Below are positions 43,540-52,875 of a DNA stretch of 64,000 nt, piece by piece. The position numbers and the translations under genes were made by a program. Each line of letters begins with the position of its first letter. Position 1 is the stretch's first letter. Source of the DNA: an uncultured Lachnospiraceae bacterium (GTDB lineage Bacteria > Bacillota > Clostridia > Lachnospirales > Lachnospiraceae); assembly GCA_948470905.1 (NCBI GenBank), contig CAOKQK010000004.1:1-64000 (forward strand), written 5' to 3'. Under the pieces are notes generated by a model. That model made no database searches. It saw only the letters and a program-made list of their open reading frames with translations, and was not told where the DNA came from.

Positions 43540-44448
43540 TTAAATTTTTTCAATGGGCAGCCAGATCTGGATCATCCGCTCCGCCCTGGGCAGCCAGTGA
43601 TACACCTCAAATTCCGGAGCCTGCTTCAGCTGAAACCCCATCTCAGGCATCCATTCCGTCAGGATCTGGGGTCTCTGGTTCAGGATTTCAAAATAATCCG
43701 GAATCGGCCTTGTTGTTACCTTTGTCTCAAAGACAACATAAGTGGCTTTCGGCACAGTGATATTCTCAAAGCCCATGGTTTCCACGAAATCCACGCCTGT
43801 TACCTTGTGGTCATAGAGATGGTCCCTCTCCCAGGCACGCAGCTCGTGACAGTAGCAGAAATCATAGCCCTCATCGGTTAGGTTGGTGACAACTCCATAG
43901 CTGTCTCCGCCGTAGGACGCACCCATCAGAAACCACTGTTTGCCCCTGGTGGAGATAAACATCTGCTCCTCCTGCTTCTCGCGCTCCTTTCCATAGGGCG
44001 CTCCGGTAAAATGGGACCTGTAACCGGTCAGGATCATTTCATTTCTTTCCTCAATTCTGTAATTCATACTTCTACCGCCTTTCATCGAAATATTCAGCAC
44101 AAGGCGGGAGAATGATCTCAGACTGCTTCCTCCGTACCTTGCCTGGGACGGCAGGATACCGTGGAACTTCTGGAATGCCCTCGCAAAGCTGTCCGGACTC
44201 TCATAGCCATATTTCATTGCGGCATCTATTACCTTGATATCGCAGGAAGCAAGCTCGCTGCCCGCAAGCGACAGTCTGCGGTTCCGGATGTATTCCCCCA
44301 GGGTAAACCCACAAAGGATACTGAAGACCCGCTGGAAATGATAGCTTGACGAAAAGCCCTGCGCCGCCACCTCATCATAATCAATCTCCTCCAGCAGATG
44401 GTCTTCAATGTAGTCCACCGCATTCTGTAATCCCGTGATCCAGTCCAT
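43540..44448 (-). CDS. AraC-family regulator with GyrI-like effector domain
   Basis: Transcription factor of the Rob/BltR-like type. The N-terminal double helix-turn-helix (residues 5-105) contains YHFQRVFSILCGFTLGEYIRNRR and SPDSFARAFQKFHGILPSQ. The C-terminal half (about 128-302) is a GyrI-like small-molecule-binding domain (MILTGYRSHFTG, TYVVFETKV, EFEVYHWLPRAE). Such proteins sense lipophilic drugs or metabolites. It starts MDWITGLQNAVDYIEDHL at 44448 after AGGAGGGAG. It lies just upstream of the sigma-factor fusion on the same strand, so co-expression is likely. Confidence 0.92.
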   Translation of the reverse strand: MDWITGLQNAVDYIEDHLLEEIDYDEVAAQGFSSSYHFQRVFSILCGFTLGEYIRNRRLSLAGSELASCDIKVIDAAMKYGYESPDSFARAFQKFHGILPSQARYGGSSLRSFSRLVLNISMKGGRSMNYRIEERNEMILTGYRSHFTGAPYGKEREKQEEQMFISTRGKQWFLMGASYGGDSYGVVTNLTDEGYDFCYCHELRAWERDHLYDHKVTGVDFVETMGFENITVPKATYVVFETKVTTRPIPDYFEILNQRPQILTEWMPEMGFQLKQAPEFEVYHWLPRAERMIQIWLPIEKI

Positions 44449-44504
44449 ACACTCTCCCTCCTCATACTCCAGTTACGCCTCTTTGTTCCGAGGCTACTGT
44501 TATT

Positions 44505-45119
44505 CTACCAAAAGGCACTTCTGTTTTCCCGATCTTTCGTGCTTTCCTCTGGGGGATAAATTTTTTCGTCAGGCAGCAAATCAGTTATGTCCTGCCCCAT
44601 CTCTTTTCTTCTCCTCAAGTCATCTACATACTCTGTAATATCAGTGAGTTTAACAATCCACTCATGGACATATCTTCTCAGCGCCTCTCTTCTCAAGCCT
44701 ATCTGTATGGAACGATGGTTTAAAGCGTTTCCGGATATGTCACGTTCCGGATCCCACTGGCACCGTATATCTGAATTCTGTATCCGGGACCGCCACTCCT
44801 CATAGCTGTCATAGACACCCTCCTGATAACTGGATAAGACAGCGTTTTTCACCATATGGTCGAACCCTTCCCTGCGCAGTTCAATCGCCAAAGTGTGTTC
44901 CTGGTTCTCCTTTGTCCCCCATCCGCTCCGGTACATCATCCACAGAAAAGAAGGCTTGATCCAGGTCATCCTGTCCATTTTAAACTTCGGGCCGAATGTT
45001 CCCAGCCGAACTGCCTCACGGGCAATATCTCCTGCATATGCCTGATATACGCGGATGGTTTCCGTTGTATAAACAGCTCTGATTTTCTTATTTTCCACTT
45101 TTTCAACCTCTTTTCGCAT
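44505..45119 (-). CDS. DUF4291 family protein
   Basis: Recognised by RMTWIKPSFLWMMYRSGW-type and TIRVYQAY segments that define DUF4291, a family of unknown function. The product has 197-204 residues, soluble, with no signal peptide. The ATG at 45119 lacks a ribosome site; the GTG at 45098, eight bases after AGAGG, is a good alternative (MENKKIRAVYTTETI). It is transcribed toward the AraC regulator gene. Region 45120-45399 upstream shows no gene. Confidence 0.85.
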   Translation of the reverse strand: MRKEVEKVENKKIRAVYTTETIRVYQAYAGDIAREAVRLGTFGPKFKMDRMTWIKPSFLWMMYRSGWGTKENQEHTLAIELRREGFDHMVKNAVLSSYQEGVYDSYEEWRSRIQNSDIRCQWDPERDISGNALNHRSIQIGLRREALRRYVHEWIVKLTDITEYVDDLRRRKEMGQDITDLLPDEKIYPPEESTKDRENRSAFW

Positions 45120-45399
45120 GAACTTTATCTTTTTTCAATCTGCTATCCCCATGGCTCCAACCTCCGTCTTCCGAACCCGCATTTCCCTTTCGGGCCGCCA
45201 ATGGCATTCCCCTACACAATTCATGGATCAGGCTTTCCGCTTTTTTGTCACCCTGCCTGCTCTGTAAAGAACTGCACGCTCCCGACCGATTAATGTCAGT
45301 CAGACAGCTGTGATTGTCTGATATCTATTTTACAGCCTTCTGTAACAGAATGCAAACAGATCTCCCCTGATAAATTTCATATATTTTTCATCTGCTCCT

Positions 45400-45427
45400 T
45401 TGTTATTTCAGAAAAATGTGCTATACT
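45400..45427 (+). promoter_or_regulatory. Promoter of the GGDEF-EAL gene
   Basis: TTGTTA (45400-45405), 16 bases, TATACT (45422-45427), about 110 nt before the ATG. Confidence 0.55.
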
Positions 45428-45540
45428 GATTATTACAGAGCACTATTATGCTCACTGCCTTAAAAAAGCATCTGTCCAGGCAGCATCCGGAGGGATTTAT
45501 GCTGCTCTGGCAAATGCGGAACTAAATGGAGGGGAATTTG

Positions 45541-47214
45541 ATGGACGGCGGAAACAGTAAAACAACTTTCGAGGCATGCTGCAATTTTATCAGGGCTTTT
45601 TCCACCTGCATGCATGACTATCTCTATGTCTATGACCTTACAGGCGACGCCTATTACATTGCAGAGCCGGCTGTATCCCGTTTCAGGCTGCCAGGCTGCC
45701 TTTTTCAGAATGTAGTGGCAACTCTTGCCACCTTTGTATATCCCGAGGATGAAGCTATGCTCAATTCGGACTTGGAGCTCCTGCTTTCGGGTGAAAAGGA
45801 TGAACACAACCTGGAATACCGCTGGCTGGGCCGGGACGGTTCACCTATATGGATCAACTGCAAGGGACGGCTGATCACATCGGAAAACGGACATACTCTC
45901 ATGATTGGCTGTATCAACGAGATTGGGAACCTTGCCAAGGCTGACAATATCAGCGGGCTTCTGGGAGAGTCCTCCCTGCGGGAATACATACAGCAGCTAT
46001 TGCCTGCAACTGACGACGCCCTGTTCCTGCGGATTGGCATAGATGACTTCAAGCTGATCAACGAAAGGCACGGAACTGAATACGGCAACTTTGTCCTTCG
46101 GGAGGTTGCCGGCTGCATTGTCAATTGCCTCTCTCCCAGCCAGTCAGCGTACCGCATTGTGTCAGACGAATTCATGGTGGCAGATGTGTCAGGCGCCGGT
46201 TACTACGAGATGAACAAGCTTTACCACAACATCCGTTCTGCCGTGGACAGCGTGGTCGCAAGGGAGAAATATAAGTCCATCTACACGATTTCCGGTGGAC
46301 TGCTCTCTCTGAAAGATTTGGACTGCTCCCTCCCGAACAGTGTGGACGAGATCATGAAGCTGTCTGAATTCGCCCTCACAGAGGCAAAGAACCGCGGCAA
46401 GAATCAGATGTACTTCTTCCGGCCGGACGATTATGACCTGTTCCTGCGCACCCGGTATGTCCGCAGCTGCCTCCGTCAGGCACTGGCAAACGACTTCAAA
46501 GGCTTTGAGCTGTATTATCAGCCCATTGTCAGGTCAGACAACGGCGGGCTGTTTGCCGCAGAGACCCTGCTGCGCTTTCACTCGCCCAGCGGGGAGAACA
46601 TTTTCCCCATGGAATTTATCCCTATCCTGGAAGAAAGCGGCCTGATCATTCCCGTGGGAAAATGGATCATCCGCAATTCTCTTTCCATGTGCAAAAGATT
46701 CCGTGAGCAGTACCCCGGCTTTATGGTTTCCATCAACCTGTCCTACATTCAGCTTTTAAAAAGCCCCATGTTCGAGGATATTACGGAATCGCTGAAAGAC
46801 GTCGACCTTCCCCCGTCCTGCCTGATTGTGGAGCTTACAGAAAGCGGGCATTTAGAAGATAGTATTGCAGTACAAAATGTCTGGCGGAAGCTGCGTGAGA
46901 TTGGAGTACATATTGCGCTGGACGATTTCGGAACCGGCTACTCTAACCTGATTAACATTGGGAATCTGAAGCCCAATATCGTAAAAATAGACCGCAGCTT
47001 CACTCTCAAAGCGCTGAACTATGAATATGAACATGAATTACTGATACATATCATCAAGATGGTCCACAGCATCGGCTTGAATCTGGTGGTGGAAGGCATC
47101 GAGACGGATGATGAACTGCAGCGCATCACTGCTTTAAATCCGGACTATATACAAGGCTACTATTACAGCAAACCCTGCCCTGAGAGTGAATTCTCGGAGA
47201 AATACCTTAAATAA
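45541..47214 (+). CDS. PAS-GGDEF-EAL cyclic-di-GMP phosphodiesterase (degenerate GGDEF)
   Basis: Probable c-di-GMP hydrolase. The start MDGGNSKTTFEACCNFIRA at 45541 has GGAGGGG seven bases upstream. A PAS-like sensor domain covers about residues 15-125 (LEYRWLGRDGSPIWINCKGRL). The GGDEF domain at 140-300 has VSDEF instead of GGDEF, so cyclase activity is probably lost. The EAL domain (310-557) keeps AETLLRF, NLSYIQL, ELTESG, DDFGTGYSNL and KIDRSF, the metal and catalytic residues. No membrane helix. The product has 557 residues. Confidence 0.92.
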   Translation: MDGGNSKTTFEACCNFIRAFSTCMHDYLYVYDLTGDAYYIAEPAVSRFRLPGCLFQNVVATLATFVYPEDEAMLNSDLELLLSGEKDEHNLEYRWLGRDGSPIWINCKGRLITSENGHTLMIGCINEIGNLAKADNISGLLGESSLREYIQQLLPATDDALFLRIGIDDFKLINERHGTEYGNFVLREVAGCIVNCLSPSQSAYRIVSDEFMVADVSGAGYYEMNKLYHNIRSAVDSVVAREKYKSIYTISGGLLSLKDLDCSLPNSVDEIMKLSEFALTEAKNRGKNQMYFFRPDDYDLFLRTRYVRSCLRQALANDFKGFELYYQPIVRSDNGGLFAAETLLRFHSPSGENIFPMEFIPILEESGLIIPVGKWIIRNSLSMCKRFREQYPGFMVSINLSYIQLLKSPMFEDITESLKDVDLPPSCLIVELTESGHLEDSIAVQNVWRKLREIGVHIALDDFGTGYSNLINIGNLKPNIVKIDRSFTLKALNYEYEHELLIHIIKMVHSIGLNLVVEGIETDDELQRITALNPDYIQGYYYSKPCPESEFSEKYLK

Positions 47215-47224
47215 CTGCCTGATC

Positions 47225-47365
47225 AACAGCCCCGCCGCAGGCTAGCGGGGCATCAATCCTGTAGCGCAGTAAACTGAGTACACTCATAGGGCGCTATGGT
47301 ATGTGACCCTCAAAGCATTTGCCAAGGTCATACAGTCACTTGGCCCATTACCCGCCGGGAAATGG
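47225..47365. repeat. Family A element, diverged copy after the EAL gene
   Basis: CCCCGCCGCAGGCTAGCGGGG hairpin, then GACCCTCAAAGCATTTGCCA and GGCCCATTACCCGCCGGGAA arms. The centre is an unrelated CTGTAGCGC...GCGCTATGG inverted pair instead of the usual palindrome. Confidence 0.55.
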
Positions 47366-47393
47366 GCGCCGCCAGGCGCACCACTACAAAAAA

Positions 47394-47437
47394 ACATCCG
47401 CCTCCTGCCAAAACAGGAAACGGATGCTTTTTATTTT
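47394..47437. terminator. Bidirectional terminator
   Basis: ACATCCGCCTCCTG, loop CCAAAA, CAGGAAACGGATGC, then TTTTTATTTT; the other strand has a matching A/T run. It lies between the convergent EAL and LysM genes. Confidence 0.8.
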
Positions 47438-47475
47438 ACTTGATCTGCTACAAGGTAGATATGAACAGCCAGATC

Positions 47476-49533
47476 TTACTTAGCCTGGGAAGTGATGATA
47501 ACTGCGTTCAGTCTGCCCCAGTCAAGATGCTCCTCGACACCCTTGACTTCAATGGTGATCACGCCGTCAGTAACAGTCGCAGTGAAATGACCCTCTGTGA
47601 AGGTTGCTTTCTCAGGTGCAACCAGAGTCTGGCTCTCGCCATTTACAGTAATAACAGAAGAAGCCTGTGTCTTAGCGTCAAGGTCGCCGGACAGTACCCA
47701 TACATCATAGGTGCCGTTTGCCACATCTGCCTTAAACGTGATAGCGGTGTCTTTTGTGCTCAGAGCCTCGCCGCCTCTCAGGTCGCTGCTGGTGTAGCCA
47801 AGTGTCGAGCACTCGTTCATTCTCCAACGTCCCAGCTGGTTATCAACAGCGAAACCTGCGGTCTTGCCTTTCTCATATACGGTAGAAGCGTTAGTATCGT
47901 TCTTGCCCTGTGCAAGCACAGCAATGTAACCATTTGCCGTTGTAGGCATTACCTTATTCTTGTCCTTATCTGTCTGCTCCTGAGCCAGGGTGATGTCATA
48001 ACCAACCTGGGTAACAGTGATGGAAGCCTTCTTGTCAGAACCAGCCACTGCTACAGCATACTCAACCTTGCCGTTTACATCATAAGCGGTATCAGCATAT
48101 GTATTGCTGGAAGCGGTTCCGATCTTGGTGCCGTCTCTGTATACATCATAGGAAGAAGCGCCGCTTACTGCGTCCCATGTAAGGTTTGCAGTCAGCACTC
48201 TCTGCTGCTTTGTGAAATCATGAGAACCCTGTGTAGCTGCTGCCAGGTTCTTTACTTCACCTGCCGCTGTGGAATCCGTTGCAGGTGCGCTGGTAGCACT
48301 GGGTGCAGGTGTTGCGGTGCTGGGTGCTTCCGGTGTTGTAGTGCTGGGTGCTGAACCGGTAATCTGCAGTACCTGACCCGCAAAGATAAGCTTTGCATTC
48401 TTGATGGTTGCGGAATTCAGGTTGTAAATATCAATCCACTTGCTGCCGTTGCCCAGAAGCTTCTTGGCAATACCATAAAGGGTGTCGCCTCTCTGTACGG
48501 TGTATGTGCCGTCAGCAGAAATGGTAGCGCTGGTGCTGGGTGCAGGAGTGCTCTTGCTGGGCTCAGATGTTGCCGCACTGGGTGCAGGAGTGCTCTTGCT
48601 GGGTTCCGGTGTTGCTGCACTGGGCTCAGGAGTGCTCTTGCTGGGTTCGGGTGTAGCTGTGCTGGGTTCCGGTGTTGCTGCACTGCCGGCATCTGCTGCG
48701 CCTGCGGTCAGAACCATATTGTCATAGAAGGGACCTTCGCCTCCTGACACAAGCTGGATACCAGCTACGCTGAACTTTGTGATCCCGGGTGTAGCCGCGC
48801 CGTTTGCATGGGTGCCTGCATCTACGATGTTGCCGCCCTTATTGTTGCCGCGGGGCTTGATGTAAGCGTCCTGAGTGAACTGACCGTCTCTCTTCTGGCC
48901 ATTCTCAGTGTCCTCTGCTGCGAAAAGCTTCCACTTGGTATCAGCTCCCTTGTAGTCGCCGTCGGGCTCATAGACATTCATGGTGAAGCTCAGGACACCG
49001 TCCTTGTTGGACTTGTCGAGATCAATATCAATAGACACCTTTCTCCATGCAGCCTTGCTGCCGCCTACCCACTCAAATACCTTGCCGCTGGTCGCATAAT
49101 CAGTGCCCGATGCAGCTCCGTCAGCATAGCCGGGCATGATGTTCATGTTGCCGCTGCCTGCGCCGCCCATATTGATCAGGGCCTTGCCTTCGCTGTCATA
49201 AATGACCATGGCATTCGCCACGCCTTCGTTGAACACTTCATACTCCAGCTTTACGTGTCCTGCAGAAACTGCGGAAGCCAGCTTGTAATCTGCCTTTGCC
49301 TTGCCAGCCAAAGCAAGCTTGTTGGATGTGTTGCCGCCCTTATCTGTGTTGACGCCCGAAACAGATCCTGCGCTGACAGTCCAGCCAGCGGGAAGCTCAG
49401 CCTCATCCGTATAGATGGGAGTGCCTGCCTCAGCTGCCTGTACGGAGCCTGCCGGCAACATAGGGAAAGTCAAAGCCGCAGCAAGCGCAAGTGCCAGGGC
49501 TTTGTTCCCTTTGCTTAGAAATTTCCTTTTCAT
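47476..49533 (-). CDS. Secreted LysM/FN3 surface protein with carbohydrate-binding-like modules
   Basis: 685 residues. Signal peptide 1-34 (ALALALAAALTFPMLPAGSVQA). Residues 40-275 form a module homologous to the two modules of the 955-residue surface protein (SAGHVKLEYEVFNEG, SGNMNIM, IDIDLDKSNKDGVLSF). A Pro/Ser/Thr repeat linker (TPEPSKS, 285-340) follows, then one LysM domain (YTVQRGDTLYGIAKKLLG, 345-393) for peptidoglycan binding. An FN3 domain (about 425-510) and a C-terminal galactose-binding-like domain (LGRWRMNECSTLGYTSSDL onward) complete it. It is probably a wall-bound glycan-binding protein. Confidence 0.85.
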   Translation of the reverse strand: MKRKFLSKGNKALALALAAALTFPMLPAGSVQAAEAGTPIYTDEAELPAGWTVSAGSVSGVNTDKGGNTSNKLALAGKAKADYKLASAVSAGHVKLEYEVFNEGVANAMVIYDSEGKALINMGGAGSGNMNIMPGYADGAASGTDYATSGKVFEWVGGSKAAWRKVSIDIDLDKSNKDGVLSFTMNVYEPDGDYKGADTKWKLFAAEDTENGQKRDGQFTQDAYIKPRGNNKGGNIVDAGTHANGAATPGITKFSVAGIQLVSGGEGPFYDNMVLTAGAADAGSAATPEPSTATPEPSKSTPEPSAATPEPSKSTPAPSAATSEPSKSTPAPSTSATISADGTYTVQRGDTLYGIAKKLLGNGSKWIDIYNLNSATIKNAKLIFAGQVLQITGSAPSTTTPEAPSTATPAPSATSAPATDSTAAGEVKNLAAATQGSHDFTKQQRVLTANLTWDAVSGASSYDVYRDGTKIGTASSNTYADTAYDVNGKVEYAVAVAGSDKKASITVTQVGYDITLAQEQTDKDKNKVMPTTANGYIAVLAQGKNDTNASTVYEKGKTAGFAVDNQLGRWRMNECSTLGYTSSDLRGGEALSTKDTAITFKADVANGTYDVWVLSGDLDAKTQASSVITVNGESQTLVAPEKATFTEGHFTATVTDGVITIEVKGVEEHLDWGRLNAVIITSQAK

Positions 49534-49603
49534 TTCTTTTCCTCCTTACATATTGTCTATCCTGACCTGTTTTCTTACAGCACACGGTCATATAGTATAA
49601 TTA

Positions 49604-49632
49604 AGTATACAACTTTTATATCCAAATGTAAA
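49604..49632 (-). promoter_or_regulatory. Promoter of the LysM protein gene
   Basis: Minus-strand TTTACA (49627-49632), 17 bases, TATACT (49604-49609). The ATG is about 70 bases further, after AAGGAGG. Confidence 0.72.
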
Positions 49633-49806
49633 GTGGGCTTTGTGAGTTTTTTCTGGATTTACCGCCAAACAACAATTTTTGCAAGGTAATTTTTCATAGA
49701 TTATGGTGGTCTTTCCAACGAAAATATTATATAATGACCATGTCAGGGACGCACAGCGCCCCCGAGCCTGCAAATCACCGGCAACATGCTTTTTTTATAT
49801 CAGTCT

Positions 49807-49903
49807 CCCAACAGATACGCCCCGGAGGGAAATTCCAGCTGGGTCCTTTTCAGGTGGAATTTCCTTCCAGAACAGGGGGGCGTAGGAGTGAAGAGACGGA
49901 ACT
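49807..49903 (+). promoter_or_regulatory. Family B structured leader upstream of GH28
   Basis: Plus strand: TACGCCCC/GGGGCGTA outer stem, GGAGGGAAATTCCA/TGGAATTTCCTTCC inner stem, core at 49877-49902. It lacks the last GTTCCCG hairpin; AGGAGG follows eight bases later. A TATAAT box is at 49730-49735 upstream with no clear -35. Confidence 0.75.
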
Positions 49904-49921
49904 TTAATCAGGAGGAAACTT

Positions 49922-52702
49922 ATGGCACCCTATGTTATTCCCGAGGCTTCCGGCGCCTCCATCCGTCCCATGCAGCTTCTAAAAGACACTTATTTCCCCG
50001 TCACGGATTTCGGCGCAGGCACAAAGAACCCCCCCCTGTGCAACACAGAAGCGTTTAACAGCGCCATCTGCGCCGCTGCGGCAAAGGGGGGAACCGTCGT
50101 CATCCCCTCAGGAACCTTTTATGTACATACGATCCTTTTAAAAAGCAACGTGAATCTGTACCTGGAAGAAGGCGCCGTCGTGGCCGCGGCAGAGCCCGGC
50201 AGCCCCCTGCCTCAGGGCAGCGAAGGAAAAGGGCTAATGCCATCCGCCGGGGGCTGCTGCGCGGAGCCGGAGGTCAACCCCTACCTGGGGCTCCAGGACC
50301 ACGGGCACTCTTACTTTGCAAATAGTCTGGTGTACGGCGCCGACCTGGAAAACATCATGATCTACGGCAAAGGGCTGTTCACCGGGGGCAGATTCGACAC
50401 GGAAAGCGGCATCCTGGAATACGTCCTCCAGGGCGGCGACCCAAAAGAGCCCAAGGACCGTGAGGCCAGAGGGCACCGCGGCGAGTGGTTCGCCAACAAG
50501 GGCATCGCCCTGGTACGCTGCAAGAATATCGTGTTTGAAGACTTTTCCATCACCATCGGCGGGCACTTCGCCATCATAACCGAGGGCTGCGAGAACCTGT
50601 ATGTGAACCGTCTGCTGGTGGACACCACCAGGGACGCCTTCGACATCGACTGCTGCCAGGATGTCACCGTCCTGCACACCACCTGTAACTCCCTGACCGA
50701 CGACGGGCTGTGCCTGAAAGCCTCTTTCGGAGCAGGCGTCTTCAAGCCTCTGCAAAATGTGCTCATCGAGGACTGCATTGTCAGCGGATATGACGCCGGC
50801 AGCGTCTACGCCGGGGAATACACCCGGGACAAGCTGGCGGCACAGGATCGCTGCGGCCCAACAGGACGTGTGAAGTTCGGCACCGAATCCACCTGCGGCT
50901 ACCACCGGGTAACGATCCGCCGGGTGCGCTTTGACCGCTCCAGAGGCTTTGCCATGGAGGCGGTGGACTGTTCCAGTTTAACGGACGTTATTTTTGAAGA
51001 CTGTCTGCTGGACAATGTCTCAAGCTCCCCTATTTTTATCCGCGCAGGCGACAGGGGCAGGTTCCCGGTGACAGGCCACAGCGCCTCCACGGCTTTTCCC
51101 GCCCCGGGACCCGATGTGCGCATGGACAGCCGGGGCTGGGTGCTGCCAAACACCCCCGGCTACCACTGCTATCCCGCCGCCAGGTACACCCCTCATTACA
51201 ACCGTACAAAGACCGTCACGGCGGACGGGCATTCCTCCTTTGAGATCGTGGACCCTGATGCCCCCGTCATATGCAACCCGGCAAATTATATGGAACAGGA
51301 CGGACATATCTACCTGAAACGCTGGCAGCCTTTCGGAGATGACTCCTCGGCAGCCGGCTCCTATGAGCCCGACCTTTCCTGTGAGATACTGCCGGAGGAC
51401 CTGCCCCTCTATGCCAACGGTGTGGGCTGTGCGGAACTGGCAAAGGTGGAAAACGTGCGTATCCGCAATGTGAAGATCACCAACGCCGACCCCCGCTACC
51501 CCATCCTTCTGATGGGGATGACGGATTCCCACCTGAAAAATGTCCTTCTGGAAAATATTTCCGTGGAATACCGGGGCGGACTTGCCATGGAACATGCCGT
51601 GGAACAGCGCCAGCTTAATACCGAGTGGAAGTTCTCACAATTCCACGCAAAAGAGCATGTGCAGAACCTACCCTGGCTTGCCAACACCTTCTTCTTAAAA
51701 AATGAAGGGCTGCTGCCCCGGGCGGACTGGGATGCAGAAAGCGGCTGCTGGAAAGACGACCCCTACAACGTGCCGGAACTGCCGGAGGTCTACCCGGAAC
51801 CCAGCAACTGGGGCATCCTGCCCGCCTACGGACTCTTTGCAAGGCATGTGGACGGGCTGACCCTGAAAAATATCAGCATATCCTGCAAGGTGCCTGACAG
51901 CAGACACGTCTGCGTATTCGACGACATGAGCGGCGTGCGGGTGGAGGGCCTCACCGCAGACTGCGCGGCAGGCATTGCTCCCATTGCTGTCATCACTGAT
52001 CACTACAGAAGACATACCAATGGGGAAAACGTGCCGGAACAGCCCTACTTTACCACCACAGTCACAGGACTGGAACTGATAACGCCGCCCGTCCTCCGCA
52101 GGCGGGGCGAAACGCAGTCCCCCGCGGCACTGTGGGCTCCCGCAGACGCCACACGTGCGCAGGACTTCGCAGACACACTGTCGGCTCCCGCAGACGCCGC
52201 ACAGGCGCAGATAGCGGATATCCACATCCACGCCCCTGCGCCGGGCACGCCCCCGGACAGCCTGTATCCCTATCCCACCGCCCCCTGCCTGGAGACCGGC
52301 TACCGCTTCCAAGTGGACACAGATGATTACCCCCTGCCCCTCACCGTACACCGTCCCTTTATCCGCCCTATCGCCCCGGTGTCCGTGGCCGCAGGCGAAA
52401 CCCTTTCCCTTGCGCTGTCCGTCCGCAACCCTGCCACGGATATCTCTGACGAGGCGGACAATGGGATCATCTACAATGAACAGCAGCGCCTGAATCACAG
52501 TGTCAAGGGTGCGTCGGTGACACTCTCCCTCTCCTGCGAAAACCCGCCCGCCGGGGCAACATTCCATGAAGCGGAACGGCTCTTTCGCTGGACCCCTGCT
52601 CCTTCGCAATGCGGCAGATATGAGATTGTCTTCGTTGTGGACGACGGAATAATACCGGAGAAGATGACAGTACAGATCACTGTCCGCCCTGAAAATACCT
52701 GA
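49922..52702 (+). CDS. GH28-like polygalacturonase, cytoplasmic
   Basis: Beta-helix glycoside hydrolase of the GH28 (polygalacturonase/rhamnogalacturonase) type, 926 residues. It starts MAPYVIPEASGASIRP at 49922 after AGGAGG, with no signal peptide. The pectate-lyase-3-type opening is VTDFGAGTKNPPLCNTEAFNSAI. The catalytic region has DTTRDAFDIDCCQDVTV and SLTDDGLCLKAS (paired Asp); the usual GHG is not evident, so chemistry may differ. Around residues 740-775 is a small imperfect repeat (APADATRAQ, APADAAQAQ). The C-terminal 90 residues form a putative Ig-like domain (FRWTPAPSQCGRYEIVFVVDDG). It probably degrades imported pectin oligosaccharides. Confidence 0.85.
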   Translation: MAPYVIPEASGASIRPMQLLKDTYFPVTDFGAGTKNPPLCNTEAFNSAICAAAAKGGTVVIPSGTFYVHTILLKSNVNLYLEEGAVVAAAEPGSPLPQGSEGKGLMPSAGGCCAEPEVNPYLGLQDHGHSYFANSLVYGADLENIMIYGKGLFTGGRFDTESGILEYVLQGGDPKEPKDREARGHRGEWFANKGIALVRCKNIVFEDFSITIGGHFAIITEGCENLYVNRLLVDTTRDAFDIDCCQDVTVLHTTCNSLTDDGLCLKASFGAGVFKPLQNVLIEDCIVSGYDAGSVYAGEYTRDKLAAQDRCGPTGRVKFGTESTCGYHRVTIRRVRFDRSRGFAMEAVDCSSLTDVIFEDCLLDNVSSSPIFIRAGDRGRFPVTGHSASTAFPAPGPDVRMDSRGWVLPNTPGYHCYPAARYTPHYNRTKTVTADGHSSFEIVDPDAPVICNPANYMEQDGHIYLKRWQPFGDDSSAAGSYEPDLSCEILPEDLPLYANGVGCAELAKVENVRIRNVKITNADPRYPILLMGMTDSHLKNVLLENISVEYRGGLAMEHAVEQRQLNTEWKFSQFHAKEHVQNLPWLANTFFLKNEGLLPRADWDAESGCWKDDPYNVPELPEVYPEPSNWGILPAYGLFARHVDGLTLKNISISCKVPDSRHVCVFDDMSGVRVEGLTADCAAGIAPIAVITDHYRRHTNGENVPEQPYFTTTVTGLELITPPVLRRRGETQSPAALWAPADATRAQDFADTLSAPADAAQAQIADIHIHAPAPGTPPDSLYPYPTAPCLETGYRFQVDTDDYPLPLTVHRPFIRPIAPVSVAAGETLSLALSVRNPATDISDEADNGIIYNEQQRLNHSVKGASVTLSLSCENPPAGATFHEAERLFRWTPAPSQCGRYEIVFVVDDGIIPEKMTVQITVRPENT

Positions 52703-52813
52703 TCCGAATTTGATGCTCTGGCCAGCCAAAGGGCTGCCGCACAAAAGAAAACACCTGCAAGAGACGGCATGTAAAAGCATTTTGACATAACCCGCCGCCT
52801 GCCAGAGGCACAC

Positions 52814-52855
52814 AGACCCGGCGAAGCCTTTTAAGTTTTCGCCGGGTCTTCTTCA
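52814..52855. terminator. Bidirectional terminator
   Basis: AGACCCGGCGAA (52814-52825) and TTCGCCGGGTCT (52838-52849), a perfect 12-bp stem between the convergent GH28 and DUF2264 genes. Confidence 0.82.
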
Positions 52856-52875
52856 TGCCATGTGTCCCCCTGTCA

